From NCBI GenBank assembly GCA_900546065.1, contig URBK01000003.1:62001-126000 (forward strand): a stretch of 64,000 nucleotides of DNA, written 5' to 3'. This DNA is from an uncultured Alistipes sp. (lineage in GTDB: Bacteria; Bacteroidota; Bacteroidia; Bacteroidales; Rikenellaceae). This document shows, piece by piece, positions 9,131 through 18,025 of the stretch (positions are counted from its first letter, which is position 1; each line of letters starts with the position of its first letter). The notes under the pieces were generated by a model that saw only the letters and a program-made list of their open reading frames with translations, made no database searches and had not been told where the DNA came from. The translations under genes and the position numbers were made by a program.

Positions 9131-9280
9131 TTAGTGTCTGTCAAGATATCGTATGAGCGATTGCAGCGTCTTAATGCCGTAGACGAGCAGAATGATCACC
9201 AGCACCTCTATCACGATGCCGAGAAAAGCTCCGAAAGAGCCCAAACCCGTAAAGAAATTCAGTCCGAACATGCTTCCCAT
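9131..9280 (-). CDS. Small single-span membrane protein (about 49 aa)
   Basis: A short frame encodes a Gly/Phe-rich N terminus, one strong hydrophobic segment (about residues 17-35, rich in Ile/Leu/Val) and a short basic tail ending YLDRH. I see no known family. The start is uncertain: ATG 9280 or 9271 both give a compact protein, while a longer form to 9337 would add an unconvincing N terminus. It sits between the C69 peptidase and lpdA, 15 bp from lpdA, in the same direction. It may be a genuine microprotein, but conservation would be needed to be sure. Confidence 0.45.
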   Translation of the reverse strand: MGSMFGLNFFTGLGSFGAFLGIVIEVLVIILLVYGIKTLQSLIRYLDRH

Positions 9281-9341
9281 GGTTTTTAAGGTTGTTATAC
9301 GTAAGTTCAGCAACCGGCATTCATATACCTTGCTCAACGGA

Positions 9342-11006
9342 TTATCGTGCCTGCAGGACCTCGCCGTTATCCTCTACAACGGCACGCTTCCACTTGTCGT
9401 TATAGCCCGGGAACTGTATGTCATCCGGTATGTCACGGCCGTTGCCGTTATCGACAAAGTGCGAAGCGTCGCCGCCCTCGCCTATGACATAACGCAGCAC
9501 ATCGTCATGCTCGCTCTTCACGTTGCCGTCCATATACTTTATAAGCAGGTACTTGTCCAGACGCGTCCAGTTCTCGAACATAACCTGTGCCGTATTGACG
9601 CTGAACCGCGTGAGGTGCTTGCGCTGCTGCTTGGGCGACATGCCTTCCACGGTCCAATCCACACCCGCAACGGCTTCCAGCATCGAACGCTCCCAGAAAT
9701 CGACCACCTTGCGTATGTCGGCCGACATCATGTCATAACGCAGGTATGCAAAATTCGTGACACGGTTGAAGAGCCAGAATGCCGACGTGGGGCTGTACTC
9801 CAACATCGAGCCGTTACCCTCGGCAAAGCATTCGGGCACCTCGGTAGTGTTGCAATATATGGGTGTCAGACACGAAGTGGCGGCATCGTCCACACCGAAC
9901 CACAGAATACCGGTCTTGCCGGGGCGCGCCTGCCCAACCATCCAGAAACCGGTCTGCTGCGTAGCCGTTGCACGCTCGTTTATATACTCCTTACCGTCAA
10001 CCTCGAACGACATGGGACGCCAGCGATACGGCAGGCCGTGGCCTCCGGCGCCCAGATCCTTGGTCATATCCATCGGCGTATCCTCGAAGTGGTCGCGCAT
10101 GGCATCAAATACCTGCTTGGGAGAGATCTTGGCCGCGGGCTTAACCCACAAAGGCATACGGTTGGCGGCATTGTAGCCCATAGCATAGTCGACATACTTG
10201 TCCATATCGTCGGCAAAGGTGCGGAAGAAGCTCCACACACGCGCCTCACAGGCACGCATGGCACTGAAATTCAGAGGAGCATACGCATCGCAGAACGAGA
10301 AATCGGCATCGTCACCCGAGTAGTATCCCTTCTCGCGTGCGAACGAGATAACGTCTGGAGCATAGAGGCAGTTGTCGGGATCATCCTTCGGGAAGGTGGT
10401 TATACGGGCCTGATTTGCGTGTGCGCAGATATATCCGTCGGGGATACGGCGCGCAACCCACACGATACCCTTGTTACCCGGGCCCTTGCCTATGAGCTCC
10501 ATGATCCACGCCTCCTCGGTGTCGGCTATCGAGAAGCTCTCGCCCGAAGATGCGTATCCGTAGGTGTTAGCCAGATCGACTATGACGTCGATAGCCTCAC
10601 GCGCCGTGCGGGCACGCTGCAGGGCGATATATATCAGCGAACCGTAATCGACACGCCCCTCGGGATCCACAAGCTCCTCACGCCCGCCGAATGTCGTCTC
10701 GGTGATGATGAGCGAATGCTCGTTCATGTTGCCTACGGTGGAATATGTAACCTCGGCCTGCGGTATGTCGCCCAGATACTTGCCCGTGTCCCACTCATAT
10801 ACGGGCATCATGGCCGCAGCACGCTTCGAGGGCGTGTACTTGTAGAGGCAGCCGTAAAGCTGGTGCGAATCGGCCGCGTAGGTCACCATGATCGAACCGT
10901 CGGTCGAAGCGCCGCGCGTGATGATGAAGTTGGTGCAGGCCGAGGCTTCGCGGCCCGCAATGGCTCCCGCTACGGTGAGAGCAAGTGTCAACAATATCTT
11001 TTTCAT
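9342..11006 (-). CDS. C69 family dipeptidase, exported
   Basis: The 554-aa protein has an N-terminal signal or propeptide (1-23). Cleavage there would expose Cys24 in SACTNFIITRGAS, the N-terminal nucleophile expected for C69 (PepD-like, Ntn-hydrolase) enzymes. The downstream SFSIADTEEAWIMELIGKG and HANQARI segments are family landmarks. C69 enzymes cleave dipeptides of broad specificity. It follows murQ by 31 bp on the same strand, so a role in consuming peptides released from peptidoglycan alongside MurNAc is an attractive inference. The sequence itself only supports a dipeptidase. Confidence 0.9.
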   Translation of the reverse strand: MKKILLTLALTVAGAIAGREASACTNFIITRGASTDGSIMVTYAADSHQLYGCLYKYTPSKRAAAMMPVYEWDTGKYLGDIPQAEVTYSTVGNMNEHSLIITETTFGGREELVDPEGRVDYGSLIYIALQRARTAREAIDVIVDLANTYGYASSGESFSIADTEEAWIMELIGKGPGNKGIVWVARRIPDGYICAHANQARITTFPKDDPDNCLYAPDVISFAREKGYYSGDDADFSFCDAYAPLNFSAMRACEARVWSFFRTFADDMDKYVDYAMGYNAANRMPLWVKPAAKISPKQVFDAMRDHFEDTPMDMTKDLGAGGHGLPYRWRPMSFEVDGKEYINERATATQQTGFWMVGQARPGKTGILWFGVDDAATSCLTPIYCNTTEVPECFAEGNGSMLEYSPTSAFWLFNRVTNFAYLRYDMMSADIRKVVDFWERSMLEAVAGVDWTVEGMSPKQQRKHLTRFSVNTAQVMFENWTRLDKYLLIKYMDGNVKSEHDDVLRYVIGEGGDASHFVDNGNGRDIPDDIQFPGYNDKWKRAVVEDNGEVLQAR

Positions 11007-11037
11007 CGGTTTATGAATTTTTATCGGACATATCCGT

Positions 11038-11886
11038 TCAGTTGTTTCCTTTCATTATATCTTTCGCTTTGGCATCCGCCTCGATCGCAGCCATGGCCTT
11101 GGCCACCGACCCGTGCAAGAGCAACAGCCGCTGCGCCCTCTCATACGGCAATCCCGAGGCCTCGACTATCATACGCGTACCGCGATCGACGAGTTTCGCA
11201 TTCGTAAGCTGCATGTTGACCATACGGTTACCCTTGACGCGGCCCAGACCTATCATTGCAGCCGTACTGATCATGTTGAGCGTCATCTTCTGCGCCGTGC
11301 CGGCCTTCATGCGCGAGCTGCCCGTAACAAATTCGGGCCCTACGACCACTTCGATCGGGATCTCGGCCTCATGCGCCAGCGGAGAGTCGGGATTACACGC
11401 TATCGAGGCCGTCAGGATGCCGTGTTTGCGTGCCTCGCGCACGGCACCGATAACATACGGCGTAGTACCCGAAGCGGCAATACCTACCAAAGAGTCCGCC
11501 TCGCAGATATCGTGCGACAGAAGATCGAGCCAACCCTGCTGCACATCGTCCTCGGCCCCCTCGACAGGATTGCGCAGGGCCGTGTCGCCGCCGGCTATTA
11601 TTCCCACCACAACCGTCGGCGGCATGCCGAACGTCGGCGGAATCTCCGAGGCATCCAGAACACCCAGACGGCCACTTGTGCCCGCACCGATATAGAACAG
11701 ACGGCCGCCGCGACGCATGCGTTCGGTCAACAGCTCCACGAAGCGTGCAATCTGCGGCAGAGCACGCTCGACTGCATCGGCCACGCAGTGGTCCTCGCGG
11801 TTTATGGCGGCAACGATCTGCGCCGCACTCATGGTTTCGAGGTTGTCGTAATGTGACGACCGCTCGGTTATCTTTTCAAAACTCAT
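11038..11886 (-). CDS. murQ: N-acetylmuramic acid 6-phosphate etherase
   Basis: The 282-aa SIS-fold enzyme converts MurNAc-6-phosphate to GlcNAc-6-phosphate and D-lactate in the cytoplasm. The family's N terminus (ITERSSHYDNLETMS), the sugar-phosphate binding FYIGAGTSGRLGVLDASE at about residues 65-82 and the EFVTGSSRMKAGTAQK segment (including the catalytic Glu of the family) are all visible. Its start overlaps the end of the upstream kinase gene by 4 nt, implying translational coupling. With the kinase and SSS transporter it reconstructs a MurNAc salvage route like MurT-MurK-MurQ of Tannerella forsythia. Confidence 0.96.
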   Translation of the reverse strand: MSFEKITERSSHYDNLETMSAAQIVAAINREDHCVADAVERALPQIARFVELLTERMRRGGRLFYIGAGTSGRLGVLDASEIPPTFGMPPTVVVGIIAGGDTALRNPVEGAEDDVQQGWLDLLSHDICEADSLVGIAASGTTPYVIGAVREARKHGILTASIACNPDSPLAHEAEIPIEVVVGPEFVTGSSRMKAGTAQKMTLNMISTAAMIGLGRVKGNRMVNMQLTNAKLVDRGTRMIVEASGLPYERAQRLLLLHGSVAKAMAAIEADAKAKDIMKGNN

Positions 11887-12728
11887 CCTTTCACCGTATG
11901 ATATTTAACCATTGCATCTATGGGTGAAGCCTCGATACGCCCCACCTCGATGGAATAGCGCCCCAACACACTGCGCAAACGGCTCCCGAAGGCGGCAGCC
12001 ACACCGCCCGTAAAGTGTACCGGAGTGGATGTTATGCCGTCATATTGCAGCAGGTTGCGCTCCGCAAATGTCTCGAAGGCGCGGTCTACACAACGTGCAA
12101 TCTCCGCCTGACCGATATGCCGCGCCGCAAATGGCACGAACGAGGCCAAAAAACGGTTGGCATTCGGACGCCGATAGACGTTTTCTATTATATCGGTATA
12201 TGACGTGCGGCACTCTTCATACAGAGCCTCCACAATCTCTCGCGGCATCAACCCCTTAAGGGCATCCGCCACGACCATGCGCCCGATACATGCACCACCG
12301 CCCTCGTCTCCCAGAATATATCCCAACGGAGGAACGTTGGACACAATCCGCACACCGTCATAGAGCGCCGAATTTGACCCCGTACCGAGGATGCAGGCAA
12401 CACCCCGCTCACGCCCGCTCAACGCCCTCGCCGCACCGAGCATGTCGCTCCGTATCTCAATTTTAGCCGTCGGGAAAACATCATGCATAGTACGCTCCAA
12501 CTCTGATGTGGCCGCGGCGCCATCTATACAGCCCGCGCCGTAGAAGTATATCTCGGATATCTGCGTATCGTGCAGCTGCGGCAACAACTCATCGCGCAGC
12601 ACGGCCGATGTCTGCGACGTCGACATTGTCACGGGATTTATCCCCGACGTGGAGATTATCCCGCATGTCGAACCGCCAACAACGGCCCAATGGCACTTTG
12701 TGCCTCCGGCATCAGCTACGAGTATCAT
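11883..12728 (-). CDS. murK: BadF/BadG-family amino-sugar kinase, probable MurNAc/GlcNAc kinase
   Basis: A 281-aa ASKHA-fold kinase. Phosphate-binding loop 1 is at residues 4-12 (VADAGGTKC). Further landmarks are the DMLGAARAL and GTGSNS loops and the LGDEGGGACIGR segment near 135. The family phosphorylates GlcNAc or MurNAc. Between an SSS transporter and murQ, with 4-nt overlaps on both sides, MurNAc 6-kinase is the best functional guess, because MurQ requires MurNAc-6-P and no PTS is present. The symbol follows the T. forsythia analogue and is an inference. Confidence 0.85.
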   Translation of the reverse strand: MILVADAGGTKCHWAVVGGSTCGIISTSGINPVTMSTSQTSAVLRDELLPQLHDTQISEIYFYGAGCIDGAAATSELERTMHDVFPTAKIEIRSDMLGAARALSGRERGVACILGTGSNSALYDGVRIVSNVPPLGYILGDEGGGACIGRMVVADALKGLMPREIVEALYEECRTSYTDIIENVYRRPNANRFLASFVPFAARHIGQAEIARCVDRAFETFAERNLLQYDGITSTPVHFTGGVAAAFGSRLRSVLGRYSIEVGRIEASPIDAMVKYHTVKG

Positions 12729-14233
12729 TCGGCAACACGTTTTTTAAGTGACAGCAACCACATTCCGACAGCCGTAAACAAGGCATTCAGCAACAGTATC
12801 TCGTAACTGAACCTGTAACCGCCGAACCAACGCTCCGAATTGAGTTGCAGCACAAGACACAAGACCACGCCCACAACGGCCGCAACAGGCACGTAACGGT
12901 CCGCGGGACGCCGCCGCGAGAGGATTCCGAAGGCAAACATACCGAGTATCGGCCCGTACGTATAACTTGCCAGCGTATAGACCATATCTATGAGGCTCGT
13001 GTTCTTGCAGGCATCGAATATTAGGATAAAGATACCCATCGTGACGGCCATCGCCACATGCACGCGCTTGCGCACACGCGTAAGACGCATATCGTCATAA
13101 CGTTTCGTGCCGTGCATTATGTCCACCGTAAACGACGTCGTGAGGGCCGTAAGGGCCGACCCTGCGGCCGAATATGTCGACGAGACGAGCCCCAGCACGA
13201 ACAACACCCCCACAACGAGCGGCAGGCCGCTCTGCGTGGCGACATAAGCGAAGACCTCGTCGCTGTCGGCAATGGCAACCGCACCCGCGGCATCCGTCAT
13301 CGGGAACAACGCCCCCGACGGATGGGTTATGCCACGGCCCGCAAGGTAGATGTAAAAGAGCACGCCAAGGAAGAGGAACATAGATATGACCACCGCCTGC
13401 AACAGAATAGAGATCACGAGATTCTTCTGCGCCTCGCGCGGATTGCGGCACGAGAGCGTGCGCTGCATCATATCCTGATCGAGGCCCGTCATGGCTATGG
13501 CCATGAATATTCCGGCCACGAACTGCTTCCAGAAGAAACGTCCGTCATGCGGATCATCCAGAAAGAGCGTACGCGAATAGTCGTGTGCCGCGACCTGACC
13601 GAACGCCTCGCCGAGACCTATCCCGAGCTCGCGCATCATGAAGACGATGCAGAGCACGACGCTGCCCACCAGACAGAACGTCTTCAACAGGTCGGTGCCT
13701 ATGACCGAGCGGACGCCGCCGCGACGTGTGTAGAGCCACACCAGAGCCATCATCAGAGCCACGTTCACCATGAACGGCACTCCGTAAGGTTCGAATACGA
13801 GCGTCTGCAGTACGGCGCATATAAGGAATGCACGCAGCGCAGCGCCCGTCATCTTCGATATGAAGAAGAACCACGCCCCCGTAGCATAGGAGCCTGTCCC
13901 GAAGCGGTCATCGAGATATTGGTACAACGATATGACATTCAGACGATAGAACATCGGGATAAGAACGTAGGCTATAACGATGTTGCCGATGATGAATCCG
14001 GCGACCATCTGCAGATACGAGAATCCGCTCTGCGCCACCGACCCGGGAACCGATATGAACGTTACGCCCGATATTGCGGCCCCGACCATCGCCAACGCGG
14101 CCACAAACCACGGAGTCCGCCGCCCGCCCGTGAAGAATGTGGCGTTGTCGCCGCGGCGCGACGTGCGCCACGAGATAAAAAACTGCACCGCCAGATACAG
14201 CGCGACGGTAACGGCTACGGTTACGGGTTTCAT
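12725..14233 (-). CDS. murT: Sodium:solute symporter, probable MurNAc transporter
   Basis: A 502-aa SSS-family membrane protein with about 13 hydrophobic segments. It has the N-terminal ALYLAVQFFISWRTSRRG, the GRRTPWFVAALAMVGAAISG segment of TM2, and the DQDMMQRTLSCRNPREAQK loop typical of the family. ATG 14233 was chosen since homologues begin just before TM1 and a promoter lies immediately upstream; an extended frame to 14296 would run through that promoter. Its end overlaps the kinase start by 4 nt. The substrate is inferred from the kinase-murQ context and the known T. forsythia MurT. Sialic acid or other amino sugars are alternatives. Confidence 0.85.
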   Translation of the reverse strand: MKPVTVAVTVALYLAVQFFISWRTSRRGDNATFFTGGRRTPWFVAALAMVGAAISGVTFISVPGSVAQSGFSYLQMVAGFIIGNIVIAYVLIPMFYRLNVISLYQYLDDRFGTGSYATGAWFFFISKMTGAALRAFLICAVLQTLVFEPYGVPFMVNVALMMALVWLYTRRGGVRSVIGTDLLKTFCLVGSVVLCIVFMMRELGIGLGEAFGQVAAHDYSRTLFLDDPHDGRFFWKQFVAGIFMAIAMTGLDQDMMQRTLSCRNPREAQKNLVISILLQAVVISMFLFLGVLFYIYLAGRGITHPSGALFPMTDAAGAVAIADSDEVFAYVATQSGLPLVVGVLFVLGLVSSTYSAAGSALTALTTSFTVDIMHGTKRYDDMRLTRVRKRVHVAMAVTMGIFILIFDACKNTSLIDMVYTLASYTYGPILGMFAFGILSRRRPADRYVPVAAVVGVVLCLVLQLNSERWFGGYRFSYEILLLNALFTAVGMWLLSLKKRVAE

Positions 14234-14256
14234 GTCGGGGTTATCGGTTTTGCAGC

Positions 14257-14288
14257 CAAAGTTACACAAAAATAGTCGTAAAGCGAAA
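14257..14288 (-). promoter_or_regulatory. Promoter for the murTKQ transcript
   Basis: Reading the minus strand: TTTC (14288-14285), a 20-bp spacer, then TAACTTTG (14264-14257), 23 bp before the transporter start. One mismatch in the -33 box. Confidence 0.6.
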
Positions 14289-14425
14289 GGTTGCACCGCA
14301 AGATTCGCCCTCCGCGGACTAAAACTTTACATCCGACGCGTTGCGTCTCAACGGCCGCAGCATCGAAAAAATGTCTTTTTCGCTGTTTGATTTGACACTG
14401 TCGGTCACAGTCCGGTTTTATTGCG

Positions 14426-14433
14426 TATCTTTG
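14426..14433 (+). promoter_or_regulatory. Candidate -7 box for the DUF4832 gene
   Basis: TATCTTTG matches TAnnTTTG, but no TTTG lies at the usual distance; the nearest is at 14391. It sits in the 313-bp divergent spacer 14234-14546, which otherwise holds only the minus-strand mur promoter and no visible gene. Confidence 0.5.
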
Positions 14434-14546
14434 GATTGGATGATCCGCCGAAGACATAACCGACACGGCAACACCGCGTCATATCAATGACGCGCTGCCG
14501 TCTCTGACTATTGTAAAGCATCCGCCAACCCAAAGACCCCGAACCG

Positions 14547-16097
14547 ATGAAAAAGATCGACCGCCGCACATTCCTGCGCCGTGCCGGAGCCACGGCCGCA
14601 GCCGTAGCCGCAGGCTGTACCCTTATGCCAAGCCTCTCGGCGAACAACGCACTTTCCGCCACGTCAACAGACAAAGACGAGAATCCGTACGATCGCCCCG
14701 CCGCGGGAGATGTCCTGACTGCGGGCAACCACATGACATCCCATCCCGAAGATAACGGCCTCGCACTGGTAAATCCGCACATGGGGTGGACCATGCACTT
14801 CTACTCCAACATCCTCGACAACTACGGCTCGCGCCTCGACCCCGCCGACACGGTGGATGACTTTCCGGGTCTGAGTACAGTCTACCTGCGCGTGCCGTGG
14901 GCCTTCGTCGAACCCGAAGAAGGGGGATTCGTCTGGGAGCTGCTCGACACACCTGCACAACGGTGGATTGACAAGGGATGTATGGTAGCATTCCGCATCA
15001 GCGCCATGGAGAGCTGGCTATACAGCGCTACACCCGAATGGGTCTTCGAGGCAGGAGCCGCAGGATACGACGTCGACGGACACTATAAGGAGCCCGAATA
15101 TGACGATCCGGTCTTCCTTGCCAAGGTCGAGGCTTTCGTCCGCGCCATGGCCGAACGTTACGACCATAATCCCCACGTGGCCTTCGTCGACATCGGGCAT
15201 TTCGGCATGTGGGGCGAGGGACATACCGTCATGACGTCACCCGTACACGGGCATACGTGGGGACTCGACACACAGAAACGCATCATAGACCTATACCTGC
15301 ACCACTTCCGACACACACAGCTCTGCATATCCGACGACTTTGCCGGACACGATGCCCCCGGCAGCCGATTTCCCATAACCGACTACGCCTTCGAACATGG
15401 AGTAACGATACGTGACGACAGCATACTGGTGCAGCCGTATCCCAATTCGTGGTATCACTCCGATATGGCGCAGCTCTTCTGGCCCAAGATGCCCGTGATC
15501 CTCGAACACGAACACTACGGCAACGCCATCAAACGAGGCAGCTGGGACAAGGAGCTACTTCTGAAATCGGTCGAGGATTACCACGCCTCATATATGTCGA
15601 TACACTGGTGGCCGCGGGTTCTTCTGGACGAGAACCGCGACATCATAGACCGCATCAACCGCCGTCTCGGCTACCGCCTGACAGCACGCCGCGTAACGTG
15701 GCCCGCACGCGTGGCCCGCGGCGAGGAGTTCGATATAACGTCCGAGTGGAGCAATACGGGTGTTGCCCCTTGTTACGACGGGGGCTGGCCATGCTATACG
15801 CTCAAACAAAGCGACGGAGGAATAGTATCGGTACTCGTGGACGACACGCTTGACGTGCGCACGCTCGACGTTGCGGCAGAGGGCAAGGCCCCGACCGTAC
15901 AGACAACCAAACGTTTCCGCATAGCACCGCGCTATACCGACCGCGCCGGAACCTTCTTCCGTGCATGCCGCGCCGGAGAGTATGATCTCTATTTGTCTGT
16001 CGGCATGCTTGACGGCACGCCCCTATACCGGCTGCCATATTCGGGCGATGACGGGCACAAACGCTACCTGCTGGGGCGCATCACCATCACAGAATAA
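14547..16097 (+). CDS. Exported DUF4832-type protein with a GH42-like TIM-barrel region
   Basis: 516 aa. The N terminus (KKIDRRTFLRRAGATAAA) is a twin-arginine signal with a Cys at about residue 23 in AAGC, so a Tat-exported and perhaps lipidated protein. Residues ~70-370 look like a TIM barrel of the type seen before DUF4832: YLRVPWAFVEPEEG, DIGHFGMWGEGH, VILEHEHYG. Residues ~380-516 form a beta-sandwich (WSNTGVAPCYDGGWPCYTLK) matching the DUF4832 C-terminal domain as I know it. Acidic residues in GMWGEGH and EHEH are candidate catalytic groups, as yet unproven. It is followed 14 bp later by a GH71/99-like protein, so the two probably act on the same glycan. Confidence 0.75.
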   Translation: MKKIDRRTFLRRAGATAAAVAAGCTLMPSLSANNALSATSTDKDENPYDRPAAGDVLTAGNHMTSHPEDNGLALVNPHMGWTMHFYSNILDNYGSRLDPADTVDDFPGLSTVYLRVPWAFVEPEEGGFVWELLDTPAQRWIDKGCMVAFRISAMESWLYSATPEWVFEAGAAGYDVDGHYKEPEYDDPVFLAKVEAFVRAMAERYDHNPHVAFVDIGHFGMWGEGHTVMTSPVHGHTWGLDTQKRIIDLYLHHFRHTQLCISDDFAGHDAPGSRFPITDYAFEHGVTIRDDSILVQPYPNSWYHSDMAQLFWPKMPVILEHEHYGNAIKRGSWDKELLLKSVEDYHASYMSIHWWPRVLLDENRDIIDRINRRLGYRLTARRVTWPARVARGEEFDITSEWSNTGVAPCYDGGWPCYTLKQSDGGIVSVLVDDTLDVRTLDVAAEGKAPTVQTTKRFRIAPRYTDRAGTFFRACRAGEYDLYLSVGMLDGTPLYRLPYSGDDGHKRYLLGRITITE

Positions 16098-16111
16098 TAC
16101 ATCATATCACA

Positions 16112-17920
16112 ATGAAAATCCGAAAGTTAATTCTTCAGCTCGCGCTCCTTGCGACAACATACACGGCCTTGACACAGAACTATGGCAACGGCCTGCCCGC
16201 AACCGACGCTCTCGGGCGGCGCCTGCCGCTGAGTGACGAAGCAGGCACGCCGCGCAAACGTTACGTCGGACTCTTCTATTGGACATGGCACACCAATTTC
16301 GCCGAGCAAGGCGTATGTATTCCGAGCCGTGTCATAGCCGACCACCCCGACGCTGCGTTCGACTACGAGAATCCGGCATGGCCCAAGGATATAAACACCT
16401 GTTTCTGGGGTGAGCCGCTCTTCGGTTTCTACCGCGACACCGACCGCTGGGTTCTGCGGCGCCATGCCGAGATGCTGGCCGATGCGGGTGTCGACGTCAT
16501 ATTCTTCGACTGCACAAACGGATCTTTTACATGGCGCGAATCATACACGGCGTTGTGCGAGGTATTCGCCGAGGCGCGGCGCGACGGCGTGCAGACGCCG
16601 CAAATAGCCTTCATGCTCGCCTTCGGCCCCACGGAGGGCAGCCGCGACGCAATCAAGCAGATATACCTTGACCTCTACAAACCCGCCGTCTATGACGATC
16701 TCTTCTTCCGCTGGCAGGGCAAGCCGCTGATCATGGCCTATCCCGAGATGTTGGGCGACGTGGAGGGTGATCCCGAAGCAACGGCCCTGCACCGCGAGAT
16801 ACGCGAATACTTTACATTCCGTCCGGGACAGCCCGTCTACAACCGAGGGCCCGAACGTGCCGACCACTGGGGATGGCTCGAGATATATCCCCAGCACGGC
16901 TTCGCCCCGACGCCATCGGGCCGTTTCGAGCAGGCGACCGTGGGTGTGGCGCAGAACTGGACTGCGGCACACGGTCTCAGCGCCATGAATACACCCGGGG
17001 CCTTCGGCCGCAGCTACACCGACGCTCGCGGGCACGACACCTCGCCCGACGCCGTCCTTTGGGGATACAACTTCCAAGAGCAGTGGGATCGTGCCATCGA
17101 GCTCGACCCCGACATGATCTTCATAACGGGATGGAACGAGTGGGTCATGGGACGCCACCGCGAATGGAGCGACCAACCGAACGCCTTTCCCGACCAGTTC
17201 GACCAAGAGCACAGCCGCGACATAGAGCCCATGCGCGGCGGCCACGGCGACAACTACTACTACCAGATGGTAGCCAACATACGGCGATTCAAGGGTATGC
17301 CCGCTGCCGACATAACGGCATCGGCACCCGCGCACATCGTCATCGACGGGCGCTTCGACGACTGGGCCGATGTCAAGCCCGAATACCGTGCCTCGCGCGG
17401 CAACGCCATACGGCGCGACAGCCGCGGCTGGGGAGAGCTCTACTATCGCGATTCGAGCGCCCGCAACGACATCGTTGCGGCAAAGGTTGCCCGCGACGAC
17501 AAATATCTCTATTTCTACGTGGCGTGTGCCGATACGATCACCCCTTCCGACGATCGGCAATGGATGCGCCTTTACATAGACATCGACCGCGACCACGAAA
17601 CGGGATGGGAGGGATATGACTTTGTGGTTAACCGCATCTCACCCGACGGGAACCGCGCCATGGTGGAGCGCAGCAACGGCGGTTGGGAGTGGAGCCGTGC
17701 CGGTGAAGCACAACTGCGCGTCGAGAACGACAGGATGGAGCTGCGCATACCGCGCGCGGTGCTCGGGCTGCAACGCGGCGCGGATTTTGAACTCGAATTC
17801 AAATGGGCCGACAACACGCAGCACGACGGTGACATCGCCGACTTCTGGGTCAGCGGCGACGCTGCGCCCGCAGGCCGTTTCAACTATCTGTACAGTACGC
17901 ATAGACAAGAACATAAATAA
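16112..17920 (+). CDS. Exported GH71/GH99-like protein with C-terminal CBM9-like domain
   Basis: 602 aa with a signal peptide ending near residue 21. Residues ~45-400 resemble the GH71/GH99-like barrel: YVGLFYWTWHT at the first strand, AGVDVIFFDCTN in the middle, and ITGWNEWVMGRH near its end. The WNEW motif recurs in GH99-like/WbsX proteins. Residues ~410-600 (IVIDGRFDDWADVKPEY, then MRLYIDIDRDHETGWEGYDF) match a CBM9-like or DOMON-like sugar-binding beta-sandwich. GH99 and GH71 act on alpha-mannan and alpha-1,3-glucan, but this member is too divergent to assign. It shares a probable transcript with the DUF4832 protein 14 bp upstream. Confidence 0.7.
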   Translation: MKIRKLILQLALLATTYTALTQNYGNGLPATDALGRRLPLSDEAGTPRKRYVGLFYWTWHTNFAEQGVCIPSRVIADHPDAAFDYENPAWPKDINTCFWGEPLFGFYRDTDRWVLRRHAEMLADAGVDVIFFDCTNGSFTWRESYTALCEVFAEARRDGVQTPQIAFMLAFGPTEGSRDAIKQIYLDLYKPAVYDDLFFRWQGKPLIMAYPEMLGDVEGDPEATALHREIREYFTFRPGQPVYNRGPERADHWGWLEIYPQHGFAPTPSGRFEQATVGVAQNWTAAHGLSAMNTPGAFGRSYTDARGHDTSPDAVLWGYNFQEQWDRAIELDPDMIFITGWNEWVMGRHREWSDQPNAFPDQFDQEHSRDIEPMRGGHGDNYYYQMVANIRRFKGMPAADITASAPAHIVIDGRFDDWADVKPEYRASRGNAIRRDSRGWGELYYRDSSARNDIVAAKVARDDKYLYFYVACADTITPSDDRQWMRLYIDIDRDHETGWEGYDFVVNRISPDGNRAMVERSNGGWEWSRAGEAQLRVENDRMELRIPRAVLGLQRGADFELEFKWADNTQHDGDIADFWVSGDAAPAGRFNYLYSTHRQEHK

Positions 17921-17973
17921 CCATTGCATTGAGACATCAGTGTGCAGCAAAGGACCTCACATGTCGAAAAACA

Positions 17974-18005
17974 TTTGGCTCTGTTCAGAAAAATATGTAA
18001 ATTTG
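17974..18005 (+). promoter_or_regulatory. Promoter for yggS
   Basis: TTTG at 17974-17977, a 20-bp spacer and TAAATTTG at 17998-18005 form a full-consensus Bacteroidetes promoter 20 bp before the ATG. Confidence 0.85.
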
Positions 18006-18025
18006 GACTGTAAAAATACATTGCA

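Noticed and set aside
9192..11207. A 671-codon open frame on the plus strand opposite the C69 peptidase
   Set aside because: It is antisense to a gene with clear motifs; GC-rich codon bias keeps the opposite frame open. It has no signal peptide or known motif.
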